Below, one piece after another: positions 42,497-55,108 of a stretch of DNA of 60,696 nt. A model generated the notes under the pieces. The model had not been told where the DNA came from. It saw only the letters and a list, made by a program, of their open reading frames with translations, and did not search any database. The stretch is from Lachnospiraceae bacterium. Lineage in GTDB: Bacteria; Bacillota; Clostridia; Lachnospirales; Lachnospiraceae. The position numbers and the translations under genes were made by a program. The DNA is taken from NCBI GenBank assembly GCA_910575255.1, contig CAJTEM010000001.1, positions 118,413-179,108 on the forward strand. The letters run 5' to 3'. Numbering within the stretch: position 1 is the first letter of the stretch; every line of letters begins with the position of its first letter.

Positions 42497-43531
42497 ATGG
42501 TGGATTTTCGGAAGCTGATACAGACTGAGGCATATGATTTTCTCCGGGATAATCCCCGGCTGGGGGATCGGATTATGCTTTTGGGGCTGGGGGGAAGCCA
42601 TGCCTACGGGACGAGCCAGGAAGGAAGCGATATTGACCTGCGGGGAGTCACCCTGCAGCTTCCCTCTGACCTGATTGGCATGACCGGGTTTGAGCAGTAT
42701 GAGGACAGGGGTACGGATACGGTGATCTATGGATTTAACAAAATTATCCGGCTTTTGCTGGAATGTAATCCCAACACCTGTGAGATTCTGGGGCTGGATG
42801 AGGAGCAGTATCTGATTCAGTCAAAGTGGGGGAAGGAACTGATTGACAACCGGGGGCTTTTTTTGTCAAAGCGGGCCATCAAATCCTTTGGGGGCTATGC
42901 GGATGCCCAGCTTCGCCGCCTGCAGAATGCCCTGGCCAGAGATTCCATGGCTCAGAGTGAGCGGGAAAACCATATTTTAAAATCTGTTAAAAATGCTTTG
43001 GAGGATTTTAACCGCCGGTTTCACACCGATGAGCAGGGAAGCATCCGGCTGTATATCGATGAGGCGGAAAACCCGGAACTGGACAGGGAGATTTTCGTGG
43101 ATGCGGATTACCGGCATATGCCGCTGCGGGATTACAATGGGATGATGGGGGTCATGCGGTCGGTGGTCAGTGATTATGACAGGATTGGCAAGAGGAACAA
43201 AAAGAAGGATGATGCCCATTTGAATAAGCATGCCATGCATCTGATCCGGCTGTTTATGATGGCGGTTGATATCTTGGAGAAGGGGGAAATCCGCACCCAC
43301 CGCAGAGAGGATCGGGCGCTGTTGATGAAAATCCGTCAGGGGGCCTTCCGCCAGGGGGACGGCGCCTTTTCCCCGGAATTTTATGAAATACTGGAGGAGT
43401 ATGAGAGAAGGCTGGAAGAGGCGGCTGCCGCCACCCGTCTGCCGGATAATCCGGATATGGAGAAGGTGGGGGCGTATGTGGAACGGGTGAACCGGTATGT
43501 GGTGATGGGAGGACAGGATGAGGCGGGGTAA
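42497..43531 (+). CDS. RlaP-type nucleotidyltransferase (first copy)
   Basis: A 344-residue protein with a polymerase-beta-type nucleotidyltransferase core (about 25-130): GLGGSHAYGTSQEGSDIDLRG gives the Gly-Ser and Asp-x-Asp metal ligands. A helical C-terminal domain with basic patches follows (KRNKKKDDAHLNKHAMHLIRL). It fits the large PF10127-like/DNA-polymerase-beta-superfamily group, some members of which occur in RNA repair operons. The KptA gene two places downstream supports RNA processing rather than antibiotic modification. The exact reaction (nucleotide addition to RNA ends, or AMPylation) is unknown. Confidence 0.8.
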   Translation: MVDFRKLIQTEAYDFLRDNPRLGDRIMLLGLGGSHAYGTSQEGSDIDLRGVTLQLPSDLIGMTGFEQYEDRGTDTVIYGFNKIIRLLLECNPNTCEILGLDEEQYLIQSKWGKELIDNRGLFLSKRAIKSFGGYADAQLRRLQNALARDSMAQSERENHILKSVKNALEDFNRRFHTDEQGSIRLYIDEAENPELDREIFVDADYRHMPLRDYNGMMGVMRSVVSDYDRIGKRNKKKDDAHLNKHAMHLIRLFMMAVDILEKGEIRTHRREDRALLMKIRQGAFRQGDGAFSPEFYEILEEYERRLEEAAAATRLPDNPDMEKVGAYVERVNRYVVMGGQDEAG

Positions 43532-43712
43532 GGTGAGATGGGGTAACCGTTCAAGGGTTATCTGAACTGTTGCGAGAGGGGAGATGAGAGGGAAACACCA
43601 GATAGTGAATGAACAGGAAAAGAAGAAGAGAAAATGAGAGAGAAAAGCCGGTCAGGAAACAGGCGGGAAAAACCAGGCAGGAGATAAACGGGAGGAGTCA
43701 GGCGAAAGACTA

Positions 43713-44528
43713 ATGAGAAATATCATACAGGAAATCCAGGAACAGTTAAGGGAAATCGAGAAAAGGGAGAATGTATGTATTCTCCATGCGGTGGAATCCG
43801 GCAGCCGGGCGTGGGGATTTGCCTCGCCGGACAGTGACTATGACGTGCGGTTTATTTATGTCAGGCCGGTGGAGGAGTACCTGCGGTTTGACGAGCCCCG
43901 GGATGTGATTGAGTGGCAACTGGACGAAGTGCTGGATATCAATGGATGGGATTTGAAAAAGGCCATGAAGCAGTTTGCCAGAGGAAATGCCACTCTTTTT
44001 GAGTGGAGCAATTCTCCGGAGATTTATCACACAACCGATCAATGGGCACAGGTACAGAGAGTATCCATGAATTATTTTTCAGAGAAATCGGCAGTAGGGC
44101 ATTATTATGGCCTGGCTGAAAACACCTATCGGGATTATCTCTGCCAAGAACTGGTCAGCTATAAAAAGTATTTTTACGCTTTGCGCCCCTTGCTTGCGGC
44201 CAGGTATATTGAGAGATTCCATCAGGTTCCGCCGGTGCGGTTTGCGGATCTGCTCGGCGTGGAGCCGGGGGAGGAGCTGCAGGAAGGGATTGCCCGGCTG
44301 CTGGAAAGGAAGAGATTGACAGGGGAAAAGGAACGGATGCCTCACATGCCGGTAATCCTTCGGTACATTGAGGAGGAACTGCAGAGACAACGGGAGACCG
44401 TAAAGCGTTTGCCGGATGACCATAACCGGGATTGGGAGGAGCTAAACCGATGCTTTCGGGCGGTGATGGGATATGAGGTGGGGGATGCTTCTTCTGCGTC
44501 ATGGGGAAGGAAGAACCATGACAGATAA
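43713..44528 (+). CDS. RlaP-type nucleotidyltransferase (second copy)
   Basis: A 271-residue nucleotidyltransferase of the RNA-repair-associated RlaP/YcgL type. The core ESGSRAWGFASPDSDYDVRFIYV carries the Gly-Ser and Asp-x-Asp residues, and DEVLDINGWDLKKAMKQFARGN is a family hallmark. It is a divergent paralogue of the previous gene. It overlaps the KptA gene by 11 bp, so the two are translationally coupled and probably act in one pathway. The 181-bp gap before it is purine-rich, with no obvious promoter and a poorly spaced GGGAGGAG. Confidence 0.86.
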   Translation: MRNIIQEIQEQLREIEKRENVCILHAVESGSRAWGFASPDSDYDVRFIYVRPVEEYLRFDEPRDVIEWQLDEVLDINGWDLKKAMKQFARGNATLFEWSNSPEIYHTTDQWAQVQRVSMNYFSEKSAVGHYYGLAENTYRDYLCQELVSYKKYFYALRPLLAARYIERFHQVPPVRFADLLGVEPGEELQEGIARLLERKRLTGEKERMPHMPVILRYIEEELQRQRETVKRLPDDHNRDWEELNRCFRAVMGYEVGDASSASWGRKNHDR

Positions 44529-45288
44529 AGTTGGGTGCCATTTACCGGGCATATACAGGTTTCCTTACAAAAAGAATGGGGAAGGGAATGGACAGGAAGC
44601 GATGAATCACGGAAATCAAGGGAATCACGGGAATCATGAGAATCAAGGGAACCACGGGAATCATAGAAATCATGAGAACCATGGAAACCACAGGAATCAA
44701 AGGAATTCAGATTCCGTAAGCAAATTTATCAGTCTGATTCTGCGGCATCATCCGGAGACAGTGGGAATTACTCTGGATGAACACGGATGGGCCAATGTGG
44801 AAGCGTTGATAGAGGGAGTGCAGAGAACAAGATCCTTTGACCGGAAAATGCTGGAGGAGATTGTGGATACGGATGAGAAGCAGCGCTATTCGTTTAACGA
44901 GGATAAGACCTTGATACGGGCGAATCAGGGACATTCTATCCCGGTGGATGTGGAATTGCAGGTTTTGGAACCGCCGGAATATCTGTATCACGGGACCGGG
45001 CAAAAGTATGTGGAGTCAATTGGACGGTCGGGACTGCTGCCGAAAGGGAGGCTGTATGTCCACCTCTCCGGGGATGTGGATATGGCAATCAAGGTGGGCA
45101 GCCGCCATGGAAAGCCGGTGGTTTACCGGGTAAACAGCAAAAGAATGAGAAGGGACGGGCATGTGTTTTACCGGTCTGTGAACGGGGTGTGGCTGGTAAA
45201 GGCTGTGCCGGTGGAGTATCTGGAGACGATACCGGATTGCTCCGCACTTTGTGCTCCCGCTTCTTCACTCCGTTGCGGTCGGCGCTGA
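44518..45288 (+). CDS. kptA: RNA 2'-phosphotransferase (KptA/Tpt1) with Asn/Gly/His insert
   Basis: A 256-residue enzyme that transfers an RNA 2'-phosphate to NAD+. Its catalytic core is normal: SVSKFISLILRHHPETVGI with the His of LRHHP, LDEHGWANVEALIEG, the NAD-site segment YHGTGQKYVESIGRSGLLP, and HVFYRSVNGVWLVKAV. Ahead of the core, residues 29-62 form an unusual repeat of Asn, Gly, His, Arg and Gln (NHGNQGNHGNHENQ and so on) encoded by a 9-bp DNA periodicity. A start at 44602 (at the repeat) is possible. The last 15 or so residues run into a hairpin repeat. A tRNA-splicing source of 2'-phosphate is unknown in bacteria, so RNA repair is inferred. Confidence 0.88.
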   Translation: MTDKVGCHLPGIYRFPYKKNGEGNGQEAMNHGNQGNHGNHENQGNHGNHRNHENHGNHRNQRNSDSVSKFISLILRHHPETVGITLDEHGWANVEALIEGVQRTRSFDRKMLEEIVDTDEKQRYSFNEDKTLIRANQGHSIPVDVELQVLEPPEYLYHGTGQKYVESIGRSGLLPKGRLYVHLSGDVDMAIKVGSRHGKPVVYRVNSKRMRRDGHVFYRSVNGVWLVKAVPVEYLETIPDCSALCAPASSLRCGRR

Positions 45289-45315
45289 ACAAACGTCCAC
45301 CGGACGTTTAGCGCC
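45281..45315. repeat. Hairpin at the end of kptA
   Basis: GGCGCT pairs with AGCGCC and AAACGTCC with GGACGTTT around an ACC loop; a GAAC bulge interrupts one arm. The kptA stop codon falls inside it. No T-run follows, so it looks more like an inserted repeat or a message-end stabiliser than a classical terminator. Confidence 0.6.
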
Positions 45316-45423
45316 TTCAAAAACATTCAAAATCCGCCCTGATCGGGCTGCTTTTTCCTGTTTTTGGCGGGTCCTAAGTTCAAAAATCCTCTTGCAAGGC
45401 TCGACTTGTTCTGACTGGGCTGG

Positions 45424-45853
45424 AATATTTAAAGGAATACGAAGGGAAAAAATTTGAGGTTCTTCTGTCTGGATGGATCACTAGAAGAAAAAGAAAGCAT
45501 AGACGGAGGAACAGTATTAGCATTTGCTCAGGCTTATCAAGCATTGCGGGAATATGACATAACAACATGCTGATATACATATCCCACAGATACAGTCAGA
45601 TCAGGAACCTGAATTGATAGAATGCAATTTGCGAGCTGAAGATAAAGAGATTACTTTAAGAGCTGAACATGGAATAGATGAATCAAAAAATTTTTCAAAA
45701 CGTTTAATCAGATGCCCTTATGTGATAAAGGTGGTTAATTCTTTACCGTTTCATTCGCATGAGCGTAAATTCATTAGAAGGATATGTGAAAGGACACTCA
45801 GAGAAACGAAAAGGATAGGAGAGATTATAGAAGAGGGGTATGGGGGAATATAA
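45424..45853 (+). pseudogene. Frameshifted hypothetical gene
   Basis: Three reading frames join into one plausible protein: EYEGKKFEVLL in the first, then DGSLEEKESIDGGTVLAFAQ...ALREYDITT after a shift near 45465, then QHADIHIPQIQSD...ERTLRETKRIGEIIEEGYGG after a second shift near 45562. The last part alone appears as a 79-residue open frame from a TTG at 45614 with no ribosome site. I do not recognise the family. At least two frameshifts and no start make decay likely. Confidence 0.5.
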
Positions 45854-45941
45854 GGTCATCTAATCCTGTATAAATATAGAGTTTTACAAAAGGATCTAAG
45901 AACATTCCCAGAGGGGATTTTTGAGTCAGGAGGATGCCAAA

Positions 45942-46847
45942 ATGATAAAAATAACAAGAGACCATGTAATCTATGCGTTTAGCAGATGGGACAAACCGGC
46001 GGCATTTGCAGAGCCGGGGCAGTGTGTGGAATTTGAGACTTATGACTGTTATCAGGGGATGGTGTTGAAGGAGGGCAGCACCTTCCGGGATTTTGACCGC
46101 CGCTTCGGCAATCCGGCTACAGGGCCATTGTATATCAAGGGTGCCATGCCGGGGGATACCTTAAAGATTGAGATTCAAAAGCTTGAGGTGGGGCCGGTGG
46201 GAATCCTGGACATCGGGGGGTCAAGCGGCGCCTTAAAGGAGGCCTTTGCCGGGAGGGAGCCGGTGATCAGGCGGCTTTCTGTGAAAAGCGGCAGGATAGA
46301 CTATGACGGAATCGATGTGCCGGCAAAGCCTATGATCGGGGTGATTGGGGTGGCGCCTTCTGGGGAACCGGTGGGAACCCTGATTCCCATGAACCACGGG
46401 GGCAATATGGACTGCACGAGGATAGAGGAGGGAGCCACCTTATATCTGCCGGTCAGTGTGGAGGGCGCCCTGCTTTCCGTAGGGGATTTCCATGCCATTA
46501 TGGGGGAGGGGGAGGTGGCCAACTGCGGGGTGGAGATTGAGGGGCGCGCAGTGCTTAAGGTGGATGTGCTCCCCCAGACCGGCATTTCCTGGCCTGTGCT
46601 GGAAAATGAGAGGCAGTGGATTACCATTGCCTATGGCTCTTCTCTGGATGAGGCAGCCCAAAGGGCAGTGGAGCAGATGTTTTACTTCCTTTGCCGGAAA
46701 ATGGGTCTTAGTGAGACGGATGCCGGGATGCTGCTTGACATGGCAGGGGATCTGATGATCTGCCAGATTGTCAATCCCCAGAAAACGGTGCGGATGGAGG
46801 TGCCCAAGTGGCTGGTGTATGCCATGCAGGAGAGAAACGCTTCATGA
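45942..46847 (+). CDS. Acetamidase/formamidase family protein
   Basis: A 301-residue enzyme of the FmdA/AmdA family that hydrolyses formamide or short amides to ammonia and acid. Typical segments are FGNPATGPLYIKGAMPGDTLKIEI, NHGGNMDCTRIEEGATLYLPV and GDFHAIMGEGEVANCGVEI. AGGAGG at 45929-45934 supports the ATG at 45942 over an earlier TTG. Length is normal. It converges on the ferritin-like gene with a 77-bp overlap of coding ends. Its ammonia product could feed the glutamate synthase route farther on, but the genes are not linked. Confidence 0.87.
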   Translation: MIKITRDHVIYAFSRWDKPAAFAEPGQCVEFETYDCYQGMVLKEGSTFRDFDRRFGNPATGPLYIKGAMPGDTLKIEIQKLEVGPVGILDIGGSSGALKEAFAGREPVIRRLSVKSGRIDYDGIDVPAKPMIGVIGVAPSGEPVGTLIPMNHGGNMDCTRIEEGATLYLPVSVEGALLSVGDFHAIMGEGEVANCGVEIEGRAVLKVDVLPQTGISWPVLENERQWITIAYGSSLDEAAQRAVEQMFYFLCRKMGLSETDAGMLLDMAGDLMICQIVNPQKTVRMEVPKWLVYAMQERNAS

Positions 46848-47595
46848 GATGGCCGTTTGCCTCAATTAAGTTCCCTTTTTCTTCTATTCGGATGGATTGC
46901 CTCAGATAGCCGAAGCAGTCAGCGGCCAGGCGGCGGTAGGAGTAGCCGCCTGTCTGGAAGACATTTTTATAGCAAAACCAGACAACCGTCATGGCGGCTT
47001 CCATCAAAAGGATGCGCAGCAGCTTTTCTATGGGGTGGGGCTTCAGCTTATATAAGGTGTGGGACTGGAACACAATATGGGGAAGTTCATCCTTAAGCAT
47101 CTGCCGGCAGATGCTTTTTAAGGCAGGGGAATCCACACACTCCGCCAGTGCCCGGTAGTAGGACAGGGCGATCATCTCAGCAGTTATGAGGACAATGACC
47201 TCGCTTCTCAGCCCTCCGGTTTTCCGCAGGAGGCGGAAAATATCATCCAGAAGGGAATGTCTGCTCACAGGAATCCGGTGGTAATCCATATATTTTCTCA
47301 GATAGGCAGAGTGCCAGTTTTCCTCCCGGACAAACCATTCCATGGCTCCCGGATATTCCGGGTCATGATTGCGGTCAGCATAGCGTTTGGCACAGCGAAG
47401 AAGGAAATGCCCCCCGGAAGCCTCGCCTTTCTGGAAACTTTGGATGGAGGGGGAGATCAGGCTCTTTTCTTCCGGGGTTAATTCTGGCTCGGCGGAGAAA
47501 TCTATTTGCAGGCGGTGGTTATGGTTGGCTTTAAAATGGGCAATCCAGTCAAATTGGGACAAGTCCCCGATGGGGAGGGTGGACAGGGATATCAT
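46771..47595 (-). CDS. Ferritin-like di-iron domain protein
   Basis: A 274-residue, mostly helical protein. Ligand-type motifs for a di-iron four-helix bundle are visible: Glu and Glu-x2-His in AMEWFVREENWHSAYLRKYMDYHRI, further Glu residues in VIVLITAEMIALSYYRALAE, and Glu-x2-His in MLKDELPHIVFQSH. The family is of the uncharacterised ferritin-like oxygenase type often annotated as ferritin-like domain-containing protein. Its 3' end overlaps the formamidase gene on the other strand by 77 bp, so its last 25 residues may be a recent extension. Confidence 0.7.
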   Translation of the reverse strand: MISLSTLPIGDLSQFDWIAHFKANHNHRLQIDFSAEPELTPEEKSLISPSIQSFQKGEASGGHFLLRCAKRYADRNHDPEYPGAMEWFVREENWHSAYLRKYMDYHRIPVSRHSLLDDIFRLLRKTGGLRSEVIVLITAEMIALSYYRALAECVDSPALKSICRQMLKDELPHIVFQSHTLYKLKPHPIEKLLRILLMEAAMTVVWFCYKNVFQTGGYSYRRLAADCFGYLRQSIRIEEKGNLIEANGHLMKRFSPAWHTPATWAPPSAPFSGD

Positions 47596-47861
47596 GGCAA
47601 TTATCTTCTTTCTTGATAGATTATAGTAGAACAGGGGCCTGTTCAGGCACGGGATCCCCGCATTCTGATAAGGCCTGTAACAAATTATAACACGAAATAA
47701 ATATGGCGGGAAGAAGGAATGAAAATATTATTCTAAAGTATTTTTCTAAGTTCCGAAAAGTTCAGAATAAGCTGCATGATGCGCGGCACATGGACATACT
47801 GCCGCAGAGGTCATTTATGAGCGGGCAGATGCGGGAGGGCAAATAAAACATATCAGGAGTA

Positions 47862-48269
47862 TTGTGGCCTATCTGTTTTCCTCATGCCTCTGCCAATGTG
47901 GAGACCCGGGGAGAGTCGGTGTTTGCGGCCCGGAATGCCATTGACGGGATGGTGTGCAACCGCTCCCACGGCTCCTGGCCCTATGGTTCCTGGGGGATTA
48001 ACCGGAGGCAGGATGCGGAATTTTTGCTGGATTTCGGCCGGCCGGTGGATATTGACTGCCTGGTGCTGTGGACAAGGGCGGATTTCCCCCATGATAACTG
48101 GTGGGTACAGGCCGGCCTGATTTTTTCGGATGGTTCTGAGGCTGTAATCCGGATGGAAAAGAGCCGGAAGCCTCACGAATTTTCCATAGAAAAGAAGAGG
48201 ATTACCTGGCTAAAGCTGGTGAATCTGATTCAGGCAGAGGATCCCTCCCCCTTTCCCGCATTGACCTAG
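47862..48269 (+). pseudogene. Fragment with discoidin/carbohydrate-binding-like fold
   Basis: A 135-residue frame starting at TTG without a ribosome site. The sequence (ASANVETRGESVFAARNAIDGM, then GSWPYGSWGINRRQDAEFLLDFGRPVDIDCLVLWTRADFP) matches the general pattern of F5/8-type C or discoidin-like carbohydrate-binding modules: asparagine-aspartate turn, Ala-Ile-Asp-Gly, and edge strands. Full proteins carry such modules at a terminus, and no partner domain is in frame upstream (TAA at 47844). It is best treated as a leftover gene end. The 47596-47861 gap holds no other gene. Confidence 0.5.
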
Positions 48270-48374
48270 ATAGAGGTGTACGGGACGGAGCATGGACAGG
48301 CGCTGCAAATATGGGAAAACACAGGCTTGTATTTTTGTTGGTTCTGTGCTATCCTGATATAAAATTCCATAAGC

Positions 48375-48467
48375 AATGACTCGCCGCCGGGTGAGAAAAG
48401 CGACAGCGTTGAGGTTCGTATCGTTAGGCCATAGAAGATACGAGGTTCGGCGCTTTTATTGTTTTTT
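48375..48467 (+). ncRNA. Attenuator-like leader before the second MATE gene
   Basis: A first hairpin, CTCGCC-GCCG-GGTGAG, is followed by a stronger two-part hairpin: AGCGTTGA (48405-48412) with TCGGCGCT (48447-48454), and TTCGTATC (48415-48422) with GATACGAG (48437-48444). The loop is GTTAGGCCATAGAA and a run TTTTATTGTTTTTT follows. This is an intrinsic terminator inside a transporter leader, 75 bp before the start. A riboswitch is possible, as MATE genes often have them, but no known aptamer was recognised. Confidence 0.5.
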
Positions 48468-48541
48468 CGGCGCTCAGGAACAGATTCTTTAGGTTCTTTG
48501 GCTGCGGGGAGGAGATGCTTGTTTGTGAAGAGGGAGATTCT

Positions 48542-49912
48542 ATGCGGACAAAAGATGACAGCACAGATGTGCTCCGGGATTTTTTAAAGTATGTGTCTTT
48601 TAATATTCTGGGGCAGTGTGCCTATTCCTGCTATACCCTGGCGGACACATTCTTCGTGTCTTCCAGTCTGGGAACCAAGGGCCTTACAGCCTTAAATCTC
48701 GCGTTCCCGGTGTTTTGCTTTCTGAGCGGCACGGGGCTTATGATCGGAATGGGAGGCGGCATCCGGTATTCTGTTTTGAAAAGCTGCGGGCGCCATGACC
48801 GGGCCGACCGGGTTTTTACCAATGCGGTTTATGCTTTGGCGTGCTTTGCGGTAGCCTATACCCTGGCAGGGCTGTTTTGTTCCGGGCAGATCGTCAGGCG
48901 CTTAGGGGCGGATGATACCGTTTTTCAGATGACCAACACGTACCTGCGGGTCATGCTTTTGTTTTCCCCGGCGTTTTTGCTGAATAACCTGCTCCAGTGT
49001 TTTGTGCGGAATGACGGGAATCCCTCCCTGTCTATGGCTGCCATGATTATCGGGAGCTTTTCCAATGTGGTTCTGGATTATATTTTTATCTTTCCCATGA
49101 GGATGGGAATTCTGGGAGCAATCCTTGCCACAGGCATGGCGCCTCTGATCAGCATGGCGGTGCTGTCCTCCTGTTTTATAAAACGGAAGAACCGGTTTCA
49201 TCTGGTCCGGTGCGGTTTTGGCGGGAAGCGGACGGCGGAGATATTATTCAATGGGGTTCCGTCACTGATTACGGAGGCTTCTTCGGGAATTGTGATGGTG
49301 GTCTTTAATTTCATTATCCTGCGGCTTCGGGGAAATGTGGGAGTGGCGGCTTATGGGGTGATAGCGGCGATTTCTCTGGTGGCGGTGGCAATCTATACAG
49401 GCCTGTCCCAGGGGATTCAGCCGATTATCAGCAGATGCTACGGAAGGGGCAGAACGAGGGAGGTAAAGCTTGTTCTGAAATATGCCGTTGTCACCATGCT
49501 GTTTTTGTCAGGAATGATTTACGGGGTCCTTTTTTTCTGCGCATCCCCCATTGTTCTGGTATTTAACAGCGAGGGGAATAAGGTTTTGCAGCAGATTGCG
49601 GTGACCGGGCTTAAGCTGTATTTTATGGCATGTCCGCTGATGGGAGGCAATATTGTGCTGTCCACTTATTTTTTCGCCACCGAACATCCGGGGCCGGCCC
49701 AGGCCATTTCCCTGCTCAGAGGGTTCTTCCTTTTGATACCAACGGCATTTTTATTCTCTGTGCTTTTTGGGATGGCGGGCGTGTGGTGCGCATTTCCATT
49801 TACGGAACTTGCGACCGTGCTTTTGGGGATAATGCTTTACGCTGCCGAAAGGAAAAGGGAGGCCAAAAAGGAAACCGGGGAGCTAAAAACTGATAATTAT
49901 GGGATAAAATGA
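48542..49912 (+). CDS. MATE-family efflux transporter (second)
   Basis: A 456-residue membrane protein with about 12 hydrophobic segments and MATE features (FNILGQCAYSCYTLADTFFVSS; GTGLMIGMGGGIRYSVLKSCGR; GVAAYGVIAAISLVAVAIY). The start at 48542 is supported by GAAGAGGGAG. It belongs to the same family as the 11185 gene but is only distantly similar, and lacks an adjacent MarR gene. Control probably occurs through the leader hairpin. The substrate is unknown. Confidence 0.88.
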   Translation: MRTKDDSTDVLRDFLKYVSFNILGQCAYSCYTLADTFFVSSSLGTKGLTALNLAFPVFCFLSGTGLMIGMGGGIRYSVLKSCGRHDRADRVFTNAVYALACFAVAYTLAGLFCSGQIVRRLGADDTVFQMTNTYLRVMLLFSPAFLLNNLLQCFVRNDGNPSLSMAAMIIGSFSNVVLDYIFIFPMRMGILGAILATGMAPLISMAVLSSCFIKRKNRFHLVRCGFGGKRTAEILFNGVPSLITEASSGIVMVVFNFIILRLRGNVGVAAYGVIAAISLVAVAIYTGLSQGIQPIISRCYGRGRTREVKLVLKYAVVTMLFLSGMIYGVLFFCASPIVLVFNSEGNKVLQQIAVTGLKLYFMACPLMGGNIVLSTYFFATEHPGPAQAISLLRGFFLLIPTAFLFSVLFGMAGVWCAFPFTELATVLLGIMLYAAERKREAKKETGELKTDNYGIK

Positions 49913-49953
49913 ATTATTGTCTAATTATCTGAAAATTTTCATTAAAAAAAGAC

Positions 49954-49982
49954 TTTACAAATTCCCTCATCCGTAGTATCAT
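49954..49982 (+). promoter_or_regulatory. Promoter of glutamate synthase operon
   Basis: TTTACA (49954-49959), a 17-bp spacer and TATCAT (49977-49982). Transcription would begin about 60 bp before gltB. The upstream AT-rich run CATTAAAAAAAG could act as an UP element. Confidence 0.65.
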
Positions 49983-50046
49983 CGATAAAAAATTAAAATC
50001 ACCCGGCAGGGTATCCGGCCGGGGCGCGATCAGGAAGGACAGGATT

Positions 50047-54610
<4,564 letters not shown>

Positions 54611-54615
<5 letters not shown>

Positions 54616-55095
54616 ACCCTTTGGAAAACGAAGTTTTCCAAACTTAAATGGGTTCATCCGACTTGGCAGGCGCCGCCAAGCGGCGCGTGCCGTTACCGCT
54701 TATATAGGATGAACCCTTTGGAAAACGAAGTTTTCCAAACTTAAATGGGTTCATCCGACTTGGCAGGCGCCGCCAAGCGGCGCGTGCCGTTACCGCTTAT
54801 ATAGGATGAACCCTTTGGAAAACGAAGTTTTCCAAACTTAAATGGGTTCATCCGACCTGGCAGGCGCCGCCAAGCGGCGCGTGCCGTTACCGCTTATATA
54901 GGATGAACCCTTTGGAAAACGAAGTTTTCCAAACTCAAATGGGTTCATCCGACTTGGCAGGCGCCGCCAAGCGGCGCGTGCCGTTACCGCTTATATAGAA
55001 TGAACCCTTTGGAAAACGAAGTTTTCCAAACTTAAATGGGTTCATCCGACCTGGCAGGCGCCGCCAAGCGGCGCGTGCCGTTACCTTTAATATAA
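54611..55095 (+). repeat. Five 97-bp tandem hairpin repeats between gltB and gltD
   Basis: Units begin at 54611, 54708, 54805, 54902 and 54999 and are nearly identical (single-base differences such as ACTT/ACCT and the final GAATGAACCC). Each has a hairpin GGATGAACCC...GGGTTCATCC enclosing GGAAAACGAAGTTTTCC, and a second hairpin GGCAGGCGCCGCC/GGCGCGTGCC. The last unit runs into AAGGAGGAG for gltD. There are no unique spacers, so this is not CRISPR. The gltB stop codon lies in the first unit. The array would fold into ten hairpins in the mRNA and may set the gltB:gltD ratio. Confidence 0.95.
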
Positions 55096-55108
55096 GGAGG
55101 AGAGCAAA

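Noticed and set aside
43532-43712. A small gene in the purine-rich gap before the second nucleotidyltransferase
   Set aside because: The stretch is strongly purine-biased, and no frame with a start, ribosome site and reasonable composition was found.
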